Below are positions 44,746-53,824 of a DNA stretch of 64,000 nucleotides, one piece after another (the first letter of the stretch is position 1; every line of letters begins with the position of its first letter). The notes under the pieces were generated by a model that was given only the letters and a program-made list of their open reading frames with translations, did not search any database and had not been told where the DNA came from. Made by a program: the position numbers and the translations under genes. The stretch lies in contig UQJP01000005.1 in NCBI GenBank assembly GCA_900541415.1, forward strand, positions 1 through 64,000, written 5' to 3'. This stretch comes from an uncultured Odoribacter sp. (GTDB lineage: Bacteria > Bacteroidota > Bacteroidia > Bacteroidales > Marinifilaceae).

Positions 44746-46857
44746 CTACTTGACCACGATCGGTTTTTTATTTTCGTCCAATTGTATCGTTCCGTTGTAT
44801 GTGTTCCCTTCCGGATCTTTAAATCCGGAAAGAGTGCCTGTTTTACCCTTTTGAACTAAGGAATCTACCTGTTTTTGGGTAAGTTTTTTCCCTTCTATCT
44901 CCATCGGGATCAGGAAATCGCACGACTTCCGGTAGAGAGAGCATCCCCAGGCCGTTTTTCCCTTCACCACTTCTCCGTTTCCACATTTAGGGCATTTCAG
45001 AACTACGGGCGCAGCCACTTCTTTGGGGGCACGTTTCTTTTTTTCTTTGGTCTCTTCTTGTCCGGTTGCTTCCGGCGGTGTTTCGACTGTGATCGTTTTG
45101 GAGGACGAGTGTTTCACAAAATGGATAATTTCATTCACCATCACTTTTAACTCCTCCATAAAGTCGTCCACTTTATAAGTGCCGTCCTCGATCATGCGTA
45201 ATTTCTTTTCCCATTGTCCGGTGAGTTCGGCGGACTTCAACAGATCGTTCTGGATGGTATCGATCAACTCCATTCCCGTAATCGTGGGCAGGATACGTTT
45301 CTTATCTTTACGGATATATTGCCGCTTAAACAAAGTTTCAATAATGTTTGCACGGGTAGAAGGACGTCCGATGCCATTTTCTTTCATCAGGTCGCGTAAT
45401 TCTTCGTCTTCCACCTGTTTCCCTGCCGTTTCCATTGCCCGGAGCAGATCGGCTTCCGTATAATATTTCGGAGGTTGAGTCTCTTTTTCCTGTAATTCAG
45501 GCTGATGTGGGCCATGCTCTCCCACCTCATAAGCGGGAAGTACATTTTCTTCATTTTGCTTATCGGTATTCGCGCCGAACACCACTCGCCATGCCGGATC
45601 GATGATTTGTTTTCCGGTAGCTTTAAACTCCTCTTCTCCCACTTTGGCCATCACCGTTGTATTGGCAATTTCGCAATCGGGATAAAATACGGCAATAAAA
45701 CGCCTGGCCACCAGGTCGTACACGCGCTTTTCGTCGGGGCTCATGTCATAGCTGAACACTCCTGTCGGAATAATGGCGTGGTGGTCGGTGATCTTTTTGT
45801 CGTTAAATACTTTAGGCGATTTCCTGATCTTTTTGCTCTCCAATATAGGCTTTGTTAAGGCTTCATAGGGTTTCAGCCCTTTTAATATAGCGGGTACTTT
45901 GGCATACTGGTCGTTCGGTAGGAAATTCGTATCCACACGGGGATAAGTGGTCAGCTTCTTTTCATAGAGGGATTGAATCAGCTTAAGCGTATTTTCTGCG
46001 GTGAATGCATACTTCTTGTTACATTCCACCTGCAATAAAGTCAGGTCGAATAATTTTTGAGGATGCTCCATTGCCTTTTTCCGCTCTACGCTGGTGATTT
46101 CCAGGTCGAGCGGGGCAATCTTTTCCAACATGGCCTCTGCTTCTTCTTTCTTATTAAACCGCCCCTTGGTGGACGAAAATATACCTTCCCGGTAATTCGT
46201 TTTAATCTCCCAGTAAGTTTCCGGTTTAAAATTGTCGATCGCTTTCTGCCGTTCCACCAACAGGGCGAGAGTCGGGGTTTGCACCCTCCCGATCGAAAGG
46301 ATGTTTTTTCCTGTCCCGTATTTCAGGGTATACGCCCGCGTGGCGTTCATCCCTAGCAACCAGTCGCCGATTGCCCGTGCCGACCCCGCTGCATAAAGCG
46401 TATCGAAATCTTTGGAATCCATCAGCTTGCTGAATCCCTCCCGGATAGCCTCCTCGGTCAGCGATGAAATCCAGAGCCGTTTCACCGGGACATGGCATTT
46501 GGCCTTCGTCAGCACCCAGCGCTGTATCAGTTCCCCTTCCTGTCCGGCATCCCCGCAGTTAATCACCATTTCTGCTTTGGAAACCAGCTCTTCGATTACG
46601 GCAAACTGCTTTTTAATCCCTTCGTCGTCGATCAGTTTGATGCGGAACTTCGATGGAATCATCGGTAAAACGTTCAGATTCCAATATTTCCATTTTTCCG
46701 TGTATTCATTCGGCTCCTGCAATCCGCAAAGATGCCCGAATGTCCAGGTAACGCAATAGCCATTCCCTTCCAAATAGCCGTTCCTCCGGGTTGTGGCACC
46801 TAGGATGTTGGCAATTTCTCTCGCTACGCTCGGCTTTTCGGCAATACACATTTTCAT
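44746..46857 (-). CDS. topB: DNA topoisomerase III
   Basis: The 703-aa type IA topoisomerase has a Toprim domain (IAEKPSVAREIANILGA; VINCGDAGQEGELIQRW with the acidic triad), the active-site Tyr in SLYEKKLTTYPRVDTNFLP, and a C-terminal Cys4 zinc-ribbon (LKCPKCGNGEVVKGKTAWGC with later Cys). Bacteroidota often carry several TopB paralogs, one group being encoded on mobile elements; this one sits in housekeeping surroundings. A minus-strand TATCTTTG box lies at 46886-46893. Confidence 0.93.
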   Translation of the reverse strand: MKMCIAEKPSVAREIANILGATTRRNGYLEGNGYCVTWTFGHLCGLQEPNEYTEKWKYWNLNVLPMIPSKFRIKLIDDEGIKKQFAVIEELVSKAEMVINCGDAGQEGELIQRWVLTKAKCHVPVKRLWISSLTEEAIREGFSKLMDSKDFDTLYAAGSARAIGDWLLGMNATRAYTLKYGTGKNILSIGRVQTPTLALLVERQKAIDNFKPETYWEIKTNYREGIFSSTKGRFNKKEEAEAMLEKIAPLDLEITSVERKKAMEHPQKLFDLTLLQVECNKKYAFTAENTLKLIQSLYEKKLTTYPRVDTNFLPNDQYAKVPAILKGLKPYEALTKPILESKKIRKSPKVFNDKKITDHHAIIPTGVFSYDMSPDEKRVYDLVARRFIAVFYPDCEIANTTVMAKVGEEEFKATGKQIIDPAWRVVFGANTDKQNEENVLPAYEVGEHGPHQPELQEKETQPPKYYTEADLLRAMETAGKQVEDEELRDLMKENGIGRPSTRANIIETLFKRQYIRKDKKRILPTITGMELIDTIQNDLLKSAELTGQWEKKLRMIEDGTYKVDDFMEELKVMVNEIIHFVKHSSSKTITVETPPEATGQEETKEKKKRAPKEVAAPVVLKCPKCGNGEVVKGKTAWGCSLYRKSCDFLIPMEIEGKKLTQKQVDSLVQKGKTGTLSGFKDPEGNTYNGTIQLDENKKPIVVK

Positions 46858-47016
46858 CGTTCCGCATCTTTATAGATTTTGTCTGCAAAGATACGAGAAT
46901 AAAAGAAATAAGAAATTAAACTGATAAGAAGTAAGTTTTGTCGAAATGATGTTATTTTTCGTGGCTTGCTGTTAATAAAAGATCGATGCCTAAAACTTGA
47001 AATTGCACTTTAATTT

Positions 47017-47047
47017 TTGGGGATAAGAAAATAAAAAGTTACTTTTG
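47017..47047 (+). promoter_or_regulatory. Promoter of the polysaccharide operon
   Basis: TTG (47017-47019), 20 nt, TACTTTTG (47040-47047). The start near 47054 leaves a leader of about 280 nt before the first gene. Confidence 0.75.
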
Positions 47048-47067
47048 CACGCGTAAATGCATTAGGA

Positions 47068-47118
47068 GTTCCCGAGTGAGATGTCACTCAGGAACGCGAA
47101 GCGTTCTCTTCTCTTTTA
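47068..47118 (+). promoter_or_regulatory. Leader with mutually exclusive hairpins (attenuator-like)
   Basis: Hairpin A pairs GTTCC (47068-47072) and GAGTGA (47074-47079) with TCACTC (47084-47089) and GGAAC (47091-47095). Hairpin B pairs GAACGC (47092-47097) with GCGTTC (47101-47106) and is followed by TCTTCTCTTTTA. They share 47092-47095, so only one can form at a time. This is the layout of an attenuator. Capsule operons of Bacteroides use leader antitermination by UpxY; no upxY gene is seen here. The rest of the leader, up to 47334, is AT-rich with no frame. Confidence 0.5.
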
Positions 47119-47334
47119 TAGTTTTATTTCTGTTGATGTTTTTTTAATGAAATTTGTTTTTCGGGATAATTACAATCTTTAAAAAACATATTTTATTATT
47201 CTGATAAAGTGATATACCCCTATTTCTTAAATATATATTTTGTATCGGGATAATGCTTGTCTTTGCTGTAAGGAATTGTTTACAGCTTAAAAATTTATAT
47301 AATTTAAAGTGCTATATTGTTTTTGAAGAGTTGA

Positions 47335-48792
47335 ATGGAATCTTTAAGGTCTAAGACATTACGTGGGGTTGGGTGGAGTTCTATTGAAAATATAGCAACT
47401 ACTGGTATTACTTTTCTGGTTGGATTAATCCTTGCCCGATTATTATCCCCTCAGGAATTTGGAACGATAGGTATTATCATGGTGTTTATTGCTGTTGGTA
47501 ATACCTTTATTGAGGTAGGGTTTAATGCGGCAATTATAAGAAAGATCGATGTTCGGGAGTGTGATTTCAATACGACTTTTTATGTTGGTTTGGTTATCGC
47601 CGTTTTGTTATATATCTTTTTATGGATATTAGCTCCGGCGATAGAAAATTTCTTTGAAGAATCCGGAATCTATTGGCAGATCAGGGTAACAGCTTTAATG
47701 TTGCCGTTAGGAGCGATGTCTGTTGTACAAAGGGCTGTTCTTACCCGTGAGATCAATTTTAAAGTACAGACTAAGGTTATTCTTATATCCGCAATAGCAA
47801 GTGGTGCTATTGGAGTAAGTATGGCTTTTATGGGGTTTGGGGTTTGGAGTTTAGTTGCTCAAATTTTATCAAGGACGGCTTTACAAACATTGTTTTTTTG
47901 GATATACTGTAAATGGAGGCCAAAATTTGAGTTTTCTCGAGAAAGTTTTAATGAATTATTTGCTTTCAGTTCAAAGTTGTTAGGAGCTTCTATGATAGAA
48001 ACTCTATATAGAAATGTGTATTCCGTGATTATTGGAAAAATATATTCGGTTGAATTGTTAGGTCAGTATAACCGGGCAATGAGTTTTTCAAATATCTTTT
48101 CCATTAATATATCCAATGTCGTTCAACGAGTGAGTTTTCCTGTTTTGAGTGCCATTCAAAATGAGCCGGAACGATTAAAACAGGCTTATAGAAAAGTGAT
48201 AAAAATGACGATGCTTGTTACTTTTATGTTGATGTTGGGATTAGCTGCCGTTGCAAAGCCGGCCGTGATCGTTATGATTGGAGAAAAATGGATTCCTGCA
48301 GTTTATTTACTTCAGATATTATGCCTTTCTGAAATGTTTTATCCTTTGCACGCAATTAATCTTAATATTTTAAATGTTGTGGGGCGTTCGGATTTGTTTC
48401 TTCGACTAGAGATATATAAGAAAATAATAGCCTTACCAACCATTTTAATCGGAATATTTTGGGGACTTGACATGATGTTGTGGAGTAGTGTTTTGGTTTC
48501 ACTGGTCTCTTATATACTAAATGTTTATTATTCTGCAAGCTTAATCGGGTATTCTGTGAAAGAACAATTGAACGATATTTTGCCCATGTTTCTAATATCG
48601 GGTGCTGTTGGCTTGGTCATGTGGGGTATCACATGGTTGGATATGCCTTATTTGACGATGCTTTTTGTGCAAGTTGCGGTGGGTGCGTCGATTGCCATAA
48701 TTTTATTTGAAAAGTTTGGATCTGAGGAATATTGTGAAATAAAGATGTTGTTTTTAGCATTTATCAAAAAAAGAATTAATGAAAGAAGATAA
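47335..48792 (+). CDS. Polysaccharide flippase (MOP/Wzx superfamily, WzxC-like)
   Basis: The 485-aa inner-membrane protein has about 14 helices. The N-terminal LRGVGWSSIENIATTGITFL and LARLLSPQEFGTIGIIMVFI are typical of WzxC/RfbX-type flippases that move undecaprenyl-linked repeat units to the periplasm. It is the first gene after the leader, as in many O-antigen and capsule operons, and overlaps the next gene by 14 nt. Confidence 0.9.
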   Translation: MESLRSKTLRGVGWSSIENIATTGITFLVGLILARLLSPQEFGTIGIIMVFIAVGNTFIEVGFNAAIIRKIDVRECDFNTTFYVGLVIAVLLYIFLWILAPAIENFFEESGIYWQIRVTALMLPLGAMSVVQRAVLTREINFKVQTKVILISAIASGAIGVSMAFMGFGVWSLVAQILSRTALQTLFFWIYCKWRPKFEFSRESFNELFAFSSKLLGASMIETLYRNVYSVIIGKIYSVELLGQYNRAMSFSNIFSINISNVVQRVSFPVLSAIQNEPERLKQAYRKVIKMTMLVTFMLMLGLAAVAKPAVIVMIGEKWIPAVYLLQILCLSEMFYPLHAINLNILNVVGRSDLFLRLEIYKKIIALPTILIGIFWGLDMMLWSSVLVSLVSYILNVYYSASLIGYSVKEQLNDILPMFLISGAVGLVMWGITWLDMPYLTMLFVQVAVGASIAIILFEKFGSEEYCEIKMLFLAFIKKRINERR

Positions 48793-49891
48793 AACAATTA
48801 CAGTGACTTCTCCTCTGTTACCTCCTTTGGAGGAGTTTGTCCCTTATTTACAAGATATTTGGAACCGTAAATGGCTTACAAATAACGGGTATTATCATCA
48901 ACAGCTTGAAGTTGAGTTGTGTAAGTATTTAGGAGTTCCTTACATATCCATTTTTTCGAATGGAACTTTAGCTTTAATTACTGCTTTGCAGGCTTTACGC
49001 ATATCGGGAGAAGTTATTACTACTCCATTTAGTTTTGTAGCAACGACACATTCTCTATGGTGGAATAATATAAAACCTGTATTTGTGGATATTGATCCCA
49101 ATACATTTAATATTGATCCCGATAAAATTGAAGCTGCAATTACTCCTAAAACAACGGCAATTATGCCTGTCCATGTATATGGAACCCCTTGTGATACCGA
49201 TAAAATCCAGAAGATTGCAGATAAATATAATCTTCGGATTATCTATGATGCTGCGCATACATTTGGAGTGAAGCAAAATGGAGAATCTGTATTGAATTGT
49301 GGAGATTTAAGTATTTTGAGTTTCCATGCAACTAAGGTCTTTTCGACGATTGAAGGGGGAGCAATTGTTTGTAAAGATGCTAAAATGAAGCAACATATCG
49401 ATGATTTAAAAAATTTTGGGTTTAGGGATGAGGTGACTGTTGTGGCTCCTGGTATTAATGCTAAGCTCAATGAGGTGCAGGCTGTTTTTGGATTATTATC
49501 TTTGAAGAAAGTGGATGCTGCTATCGAACATCGTAAATGGGTTGCGCAACAATATTATAAAGCTTTTGAAAATGTTGAAGGAATATCATTCCTCCATTTT
49601 CCTGAGTCTATACGTGCAAATTATTCTTATTTCCCGATATTTATTGATGCTGGTAAATATGGAATGACACGGGATGAGTTATATTCTAAAATGAAGGGGG
49701 AAAACATCTTGGGAAGAAGGTATTTTTATCCGTTGATAAGTGATTTTTCAACTTATCGGGGATTACCTTCTGCAGGTCCGGATAATCTTCCTGTTGCACA
49801 TCGGGTTGCCAATAGCGTAATATGCCTTCCAATTCATGCGGAATTGACACCAGAAGATGTGCAACGAGTTATAGATTCAATAAAAAAATAA
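48779..49891 (+). CDS. DegT/DnrJ/EryC1/StrS-type sugar aminotransferase
   Basis: The 370-aa PLP enzyme has the internal-aldimine lysine Lys186 in SFHATKVFSTIEGGAIVC and Asp157 in IIYDAAHTFGV that contacts the PLP ring. The family converts keto sugars bound to a nucleotide into amino sugars. The keto-sugar-forming dehydratase is not in the window, though rfbA starts at its right end. The amino group made here is the natural acceptor for the acyl or formyl groups made by the following genes. Confidence 0.92.
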   Translation: MKEDKTITVTSPLLPPLEEFVPYLQDIWNRKWLTNNGYYHQQLEVELCKYLGVPYISIFSNGTLALITALQALRISGEVITTPFSFVATTHSLWWNNIKPVFVDIDPNTFNIDPDKIEAAITPKTTAIMPVHVYGTPCDTDKIQKIADKYNLRIIYDAAHTFGVKQNGESVLNCGDLSILSFHATKVFSTIEGGAIVCKDAKMKQHIDDLKNFGFRDEVTVVAPGINAKLNEVQAVFGLLSLKKVDAAIEHRKWVAQQYYKAFENVEGISFLHFPESIRANYSYFPIFIDAGKYGMTRDELYSKMKGENILGRRYFYPLISDFSTYRGLPSAGPDNLPVAHRVANSVICLPIHAELTPEDVQRVIDSIKK

Positions 49892-49902
49892 CATATAACG
49901 TG

Positions 49903-51429
49903 ATGATAATTAATCTCATTGAATATTTCAGGGAGAGAGTTGCTTTATACCCTCAACGAACGGCGGTTGTCGAAGGCGATAGGACGATTGATTTTGCAAA
50001 TTTGTCCAGACGTGCAATAGAATTTGCTAATTATATTGTTGATAATTGTGATTGTACAAACAAACCTATTGCGGTTTATTTGCCTAAAAGCATTGATGCC
50101 GTGATCTCAGATATGGCTATCACATATAGTGGCAATGTTTATATGAACCTGGATGTGAAAACGCCTGTAGAACGTATTGGAAATATCATTGCGACCGTTA
50201 TCCCGTCTGTAGTTATTACTACACCTGAATTATATAAAGTGATCGAACAGGTTATACCTTTGGATGTTAAGGTTTTCTTTGTTAATGATTTGATTGATCC
50301 GGCTAAATTCGACGAAGAACGTTTGCTGTTACGTTTGGCTACGTTGATTGATACCGATCCATATTGTATCATTAATACTTCAGGTTCAACCGGAACTCCT
50401 AAAGGTGTCGTTCTTAACCATAGGAGTTTTATCGACTTTACAGAATGGAGTATAGCAACTTTGAAAATCGGTGATCAAGAAATTATTGGTTCTCTTTCAC
50501 CGTTGATATTTGATATATACAGCCATGAGCTTTGTATGATGATGTCGAAAGGAAGCACAATAGTTCTATTGCCGGAACATCTATCAGCGTTTCCGGTTAA
50601 AATTCTTGAAATACTTATTAAACAAAAGGTTAGTTATATATTTTGGGTTCCGACTATAATGGTGAATATTGCTAATATGGATTTGTTTAAAACTATTTCC
50701 TTACCTGATTTAAAAATGGTTTGGTTTGCGGGTGAAGTGCTCCCTACGAAACAGTATAACTATTGGCACAAACATTTGCCGTGGACTAAATTTGTCAATC
50801 TTTATGGGCCGATTGAAATTACTCTTGATTGTACATATTATGTTGTAGACAGAGAGTTTGACGATAGTGAACCATTACCTATTGGTTTTGCTTGCCGTAA
50901 TACTTCCTTGTTGATTTTAGATGAGAATAATAAACCCTGTGAAATTGGTGTAGAAGGAGAATTATGTGTTCGTGGAACTTCGCTTGCAATGGGATATTAT
51001 AATAATCCGGAGAAAACTGCTGCGGCTTTTACTCAAAATCCCTTAAACGATAAATATCCTGAGATCATATATCGTACCGGAGATATTGTGTTACAAAATG
51101 AACGGGGAGAGATCATGTTTAAAGGACGTCGTGATACTTTGGTGAAACATTCGGGGTATCGTATCGAGCTGGGAGAAATTGAACATGTCGTTGTTAATAC
51201 ATTGAAATTAGTATCCAATGGTTGTGTCGTTTACGACTATGCAAAAAAGGAGATTGTGTTTTTTTATGAAGGCAGTGAAGATATTTCTTTGGCTGAATTT
51301 CGTAAATCGATAGGTAGTTGCTTGCCTAAATATATGATACCGACGAACTATATCCGATTAGAAAAGATGCCAATGAATACCAATGGGAAAATTGACAGGT
51401 TGAAGCTCTCGAAGCAAATTAATGGATAA
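49903..51429 (+). CDS. AMP-forming ligase, DltA/NRPS adenylation type
   Basis: I start the 508-aa protein at MIINLIEYFRERVALYPQRT (ATG at 49903). It is a complete adenylation enzyme: A3 loop NTSGSTGTPKGVVLNH (about 158-173), A5 LYGPIEITLDCTYY (GPIE for the usual GPTE), A7/A8 YRTGDIVLQNERGEIMFKGR followed by HSGYRIELGEIEH, and the A10 lysine in NTNGKIDRLKL. It resembles D-alanine:carrier-protein ligase DltA. It should load an amino or other carboxylic acid onto one of the two ACPs downstream. Confidence 0.88.
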   Translation: MIINLIEYFRERVALYPQRTAVVEGDRTIDFANLSRRAIEFANYIVDNCDCTNKPIAVYLPKSIDAVISDMAITYSGNVYMNLDVKTPVERIGNIIATVIPSVVITTPELYKVIEQVIPLDVKVFFVNDLIDPAKFDEERLLLRLATLIDTDPYCIINTSGSTGTPKGVVLNHRSFIDFTEWSIATLKIGDQEIIGSLSPLIFDIYSHELCMMMSKGSTIVLLPEHLSAFPVKILEILIKQKVSYIFWVPTIMVNIANMDLFKTISLPDLKMVWFAGEVLPTKQYNYWHKHLPWTKFVNLYGPIEITLDCTYYVVDREFDDSEPLPIGFACRNTSLLILDENNKPCEIGVEGELCVRGTSLAMGYYNNPEKTAAAFTQNPLNDKYPEIIYRTGDIVLQNERGEIMFKGRRDTLVKHSGYRIELGEIEHVVVNTLKLVSNGCVVYDYAKKEIVFFYEGSEDISLAEFRKSIGSCLPKYMIPTNYIRLEKMPMNTNGKIDRLKLSKQING

Positions 51430-51450
51430 ATTCTTTCTGTAAGAGAAAAT

Positions 51451-52299
51451 ATGAATATTGTTTTTTGGGGAGAAGATTCGTTTAGCAATGTTGTATTAAA
51501 TTCGCTTATTGAGGCCGGACATCAGGTACGTTTGGTTGTAACCCCTCTTTATGAGAATGTCGTGTATAGAAGATTAGCTAATACGTGTGATAAATATCAA
51601 ATTGAATTTTTACGAATAAAAAATATAAATTCTAAGGAAGTAGAAGATAAATTATCTCATATTCCTTTTGATATAGGAGTTGTTGCCCATTTCGAGAAGC
51701 TTATTAAGCCTAATTTACTTGCAATTCCGAAATATGGTTTTATAAATCTTCATCCTTCCATGTTGCCCGATTATAGAGGAATGTCGCCTCAGCATTGGCC
51801 GATTATAAATGGAGATCATGTTGCAGGTATTACTGTACATAAAATTGATGATGGAATAGATACCGGAGATATTATTGTACAACGTAGTTTTTCTTTGAGG
51901 GAGGATATGTATGTGTCTGATTTGCAGAAAATTTGGTTAGAACATTACAAAACGATAATGGTTGAAGCTATCGACAACATTCTTAATCATAGACCTGTGA
52001 TTAAACAATCGCATTTACCAGGGCGTTATTATGGGAAGCTTAAGCCTGAACAATGTGTGATCGATATTAATCGTGGGACAAAGGAGGTTTATAATTTAAT
52101 CAGGGGAGTGTCTTTACCATATCAGGGAGCATCTTTAGGTAACCATTATATTTTTACCGCATCGATAGGTGATCCTGAGGTGTATAATAAAATATCGACG
52201 GCTTATCCTGATAATGGCTTCTATATGGCTACTCCGTATGGTAATATAATAAAAATGAAAGATGGTTTTTTGATTATTAAAAAATTTATTACAAAATGA
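51451..52299 (+). CDS. Formyltransferase-fold protein (sugar N-formyltransferase-like)
   Basis: The 282-aa protein has the formyltransferase catalytic set Asn99, His101 and Asp140 in FINLHPSMLPDYRGMSPQHW and HKIDDGIDTGDIIVQ, and an Fmt-like C-terminal part. In a polysaccharide locus this most likely formylates an amino sugar from 10-formyl-THF, as known for N-formyl sugars of other O-antigens. It is not the housekeeping Fmt, which needs a larger tRNA-binding domain. Confidence 0.85.
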   Translation: MNIVFWGEDSFSNVVLNSLIEAGHQVRLVVTPLYENVVYRRLANTCDKYQIEFLRIKNINSKEVEDKLSHIPFDIGVVAHFEKLIKPNLLAIPKYGFINLHPSMLPDYRGMSPQHWPIINGDHVAGITVHKIDDGIDTGDIIVQRSFSLREDMYVSDLQKIWLEHYKTIMVEAIDNILNHRPVIKQSHLPGRYYGKLKPEQCVIDINRGTKEVYNLIRGVSLPYQGASLGNHYIFTASIGDPEVYNKISTAYPDNGFYMATPYGNIIKMKDGFLIIKKFITK

Positions 52300-52302
52300 A
52301 TT

Positions 52303-52536
52303 ATGAAGGAGCAAATAATTGAAATACTTAATGGAATACGTCCTGAATTTGATTTTTCGATAGCAGGTGTAGATTTTATTGAAGAAGGAATGTTAGATTC
52401 TTTCGATGTGATTTCTTTAGTGTCCGAATTAGATGAAAAATTTGGAATTTCTATTGACGGGGTAGATGTAATGCCTGAAAACTTTGCAACGGTAGAAAAA
52501 ATCGAAGCCTTATTATGTAAAAACGGAGCGAAATAA
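52303..52536 (+). CDS. Acyl carrier protein (locus-specific, first)
   Basis: The 77-aa acidic protein has the phosphopantetheine site EEGMLDSFDVISLVSELDE with Ser33. The sequence differs strongly from the housekeeping AcpP at 29615. It lies 3 bp after the formyltransferase gene and 1 bp before the KAS III gene, a tight unit, so it is probably the substrate carrier of this locus. Confidence 0.9.
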   Translation: MKEQIIEILNGIRPEFDFSIAGVDFIEEGMLDSFDVISLVSELDEKFGISIDGVDVMPENFATVEKIEALLCKNGAK

Positions 52537-52537
52537 T

Positions 52538-53608
52538 ATGGGTCTTAAATTTACATATCAAAATAAACGTATTAGCGGGATATTGACGGTGTTACCTGCC
52601 AGAGAAGTAGCTTTTGAGGAAGAATTGGAGAATTACAATTTTTCGGTAGCTAAATCTATGAAACTCAAAATGGCGATGGGATATAACAAACATCGCATAG
52701 TTGAAGAAGGTACCAATGTGTCGGATATGTGTGTGGCAGGAATCAATTATCTTGTTGAGAATAATTTGCTTCATAAGGAGGATATTGGTGCTTTGATTCT
52801 GGTAACGCAATCGCCCGAACACTTTATGCCCCCAACCAGTAATATTATTCAGGGGAAACTTGATTTGGGGACAGATGTGTTGTGTATGGATATTAATCAA
52901 GGATGTGCCGGTTTCATTTTAGGATTGATACAAGCTTATATGTTACTTGACCAGCCTTCAATAAAAAAGGTGGTGTTGATGAATGCAGACGTATTGAGTC
53001 GTAAAGTGAGTAAGCGCGACCGTAACAGCAATCCTCTTATAGGTGATGCGGCGGCTATAACCATTGTGGAACGTAGTGCCGAACCTTGCATGATCCATGC
53101 AGTAATAAATATGGACGGACGCGGAGCCTATGTCCTGCAAATTCCTGCGGGAGGATTTAAACAGCCTTGTAATTCGGAAACGCCTGTCATGCATGAGGAC
53201 GCCAATGGTAATTTCAGGTCTGCAGAAAATTTGGTGATGAAAGGTGATGAAGTATTTAATTTTGTTCAAACCGAAGTGCCACCAATGATTGAAGAATTGT
53301 TGAAGGAGACCGGTAAAACTCCGGATCAGATTGATTATTACCTCTTTCATCAACCCAATAAATTTATGCTTAATAAACTGGCTGATAAAATAGGGGTTGC
53401 ACGTGAAAAAATGCCGGCAAACATTGTTGAAAACTTTGGTAATGCCAGTGGTGCCAGTATTCCGACTAATATTAGTTATAATCTTGGGGAGAGGTTACGG
53501 GCCGAAACGTTCAATGTTTGTTTTGCAGGTTTCGGAGTAGGACTTACTTGGGGAGCCATTGAACAGAAGATAGGTAAAATGGATTTTAATCAAATAATAT
53601 ATTATTAA
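52538..53608 (+). CDS. KAS III-like condensing enzyme (FabH superfamily)
   Basis: The 356-aa thiolase-fold enzyme has the catalytic Cys123 (DINQGCAGFILGL), His (YYLFHQPNKFML) and Asn (VENFGNASGASIPTN) of KAS III. FabH primes fatty acid synthesis by joining an acyl-CoA to malonyl-ACP, while FabH-like enzymes in pathway clusters make special short chains or transfer acyl groups. Here it is flanked by two ACP genes and followed by two reductases, suggesting one dedicated chain-extension step. Confidence 0.9.
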   Translation: MGLKFTYQNKRISGILTVLPAREVAFEEELENYNFSVAKSMKLKMAMGYNKHRIVEEGTNVSDMCVAGINYLVENNLLHKEDIGALILVTQSPEHFMPPTSNIIQGKLDLGTDVLCMDINQGCAGFILGLIQAYMLLDQPSIKKVVLMNADVLSRKVSKRDRNSNPLIGDAAAITIVERSAEPCMIHAVINMDGRGAYVLQIPAGGFKQPCNSETPVMHEDANGNFRSAENLVMKGDEVFNFVQTEVPPMIEELLKETGKTPDQIDYYLFHQPNKFMLNKLADKIGVAREKMPANIVENFGNASGASIPTNISYNLGERLRAETFNVCFAGFGVGLTWGAIEQKIGKMDFNQIIYY

Positions 53609-53611
53609 ATT

Positions 53612-53821
53612 ATGCAAGAATTTTTGGAACAAATGGCCGAAATCCTGGAAGAGGATCAGGTCAATGCAACAGATGTACTGGTTGATTTTGAGGCTTGGGA
53701 TTCATTAGCTCAATTATCGATAATTGCTTTAGCCGACGAGGCTTACGGAGTAACAATTTCTGCAGATCAAATTAAGCAAGCTGCTACTATTGAAGGATTA
53801 TATAACCTGATTAAAAAGTAA
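53612..53821 (+). CDS. Acyl carrier protein (locus-specific, second)
   Basis: The 69-aa protein has the site FEAWDSLAQLSIIALADE with Ser31; the W-D-S-L variant is usual in specialised ACPs. It lies 3 bp after the KAS III gene. Two different ACPs in one cluster suggest that starter and extender, or precursor and product, are carried separately. Confidence 0.9.
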   Translation: MQEFLEQMAEILEEDQVNATDVLVDFEAWDSLAQLSIIALADEAYGVTISADQIKQAATIEGLYNLIKK

Positions 53822-53824
53822 TAA

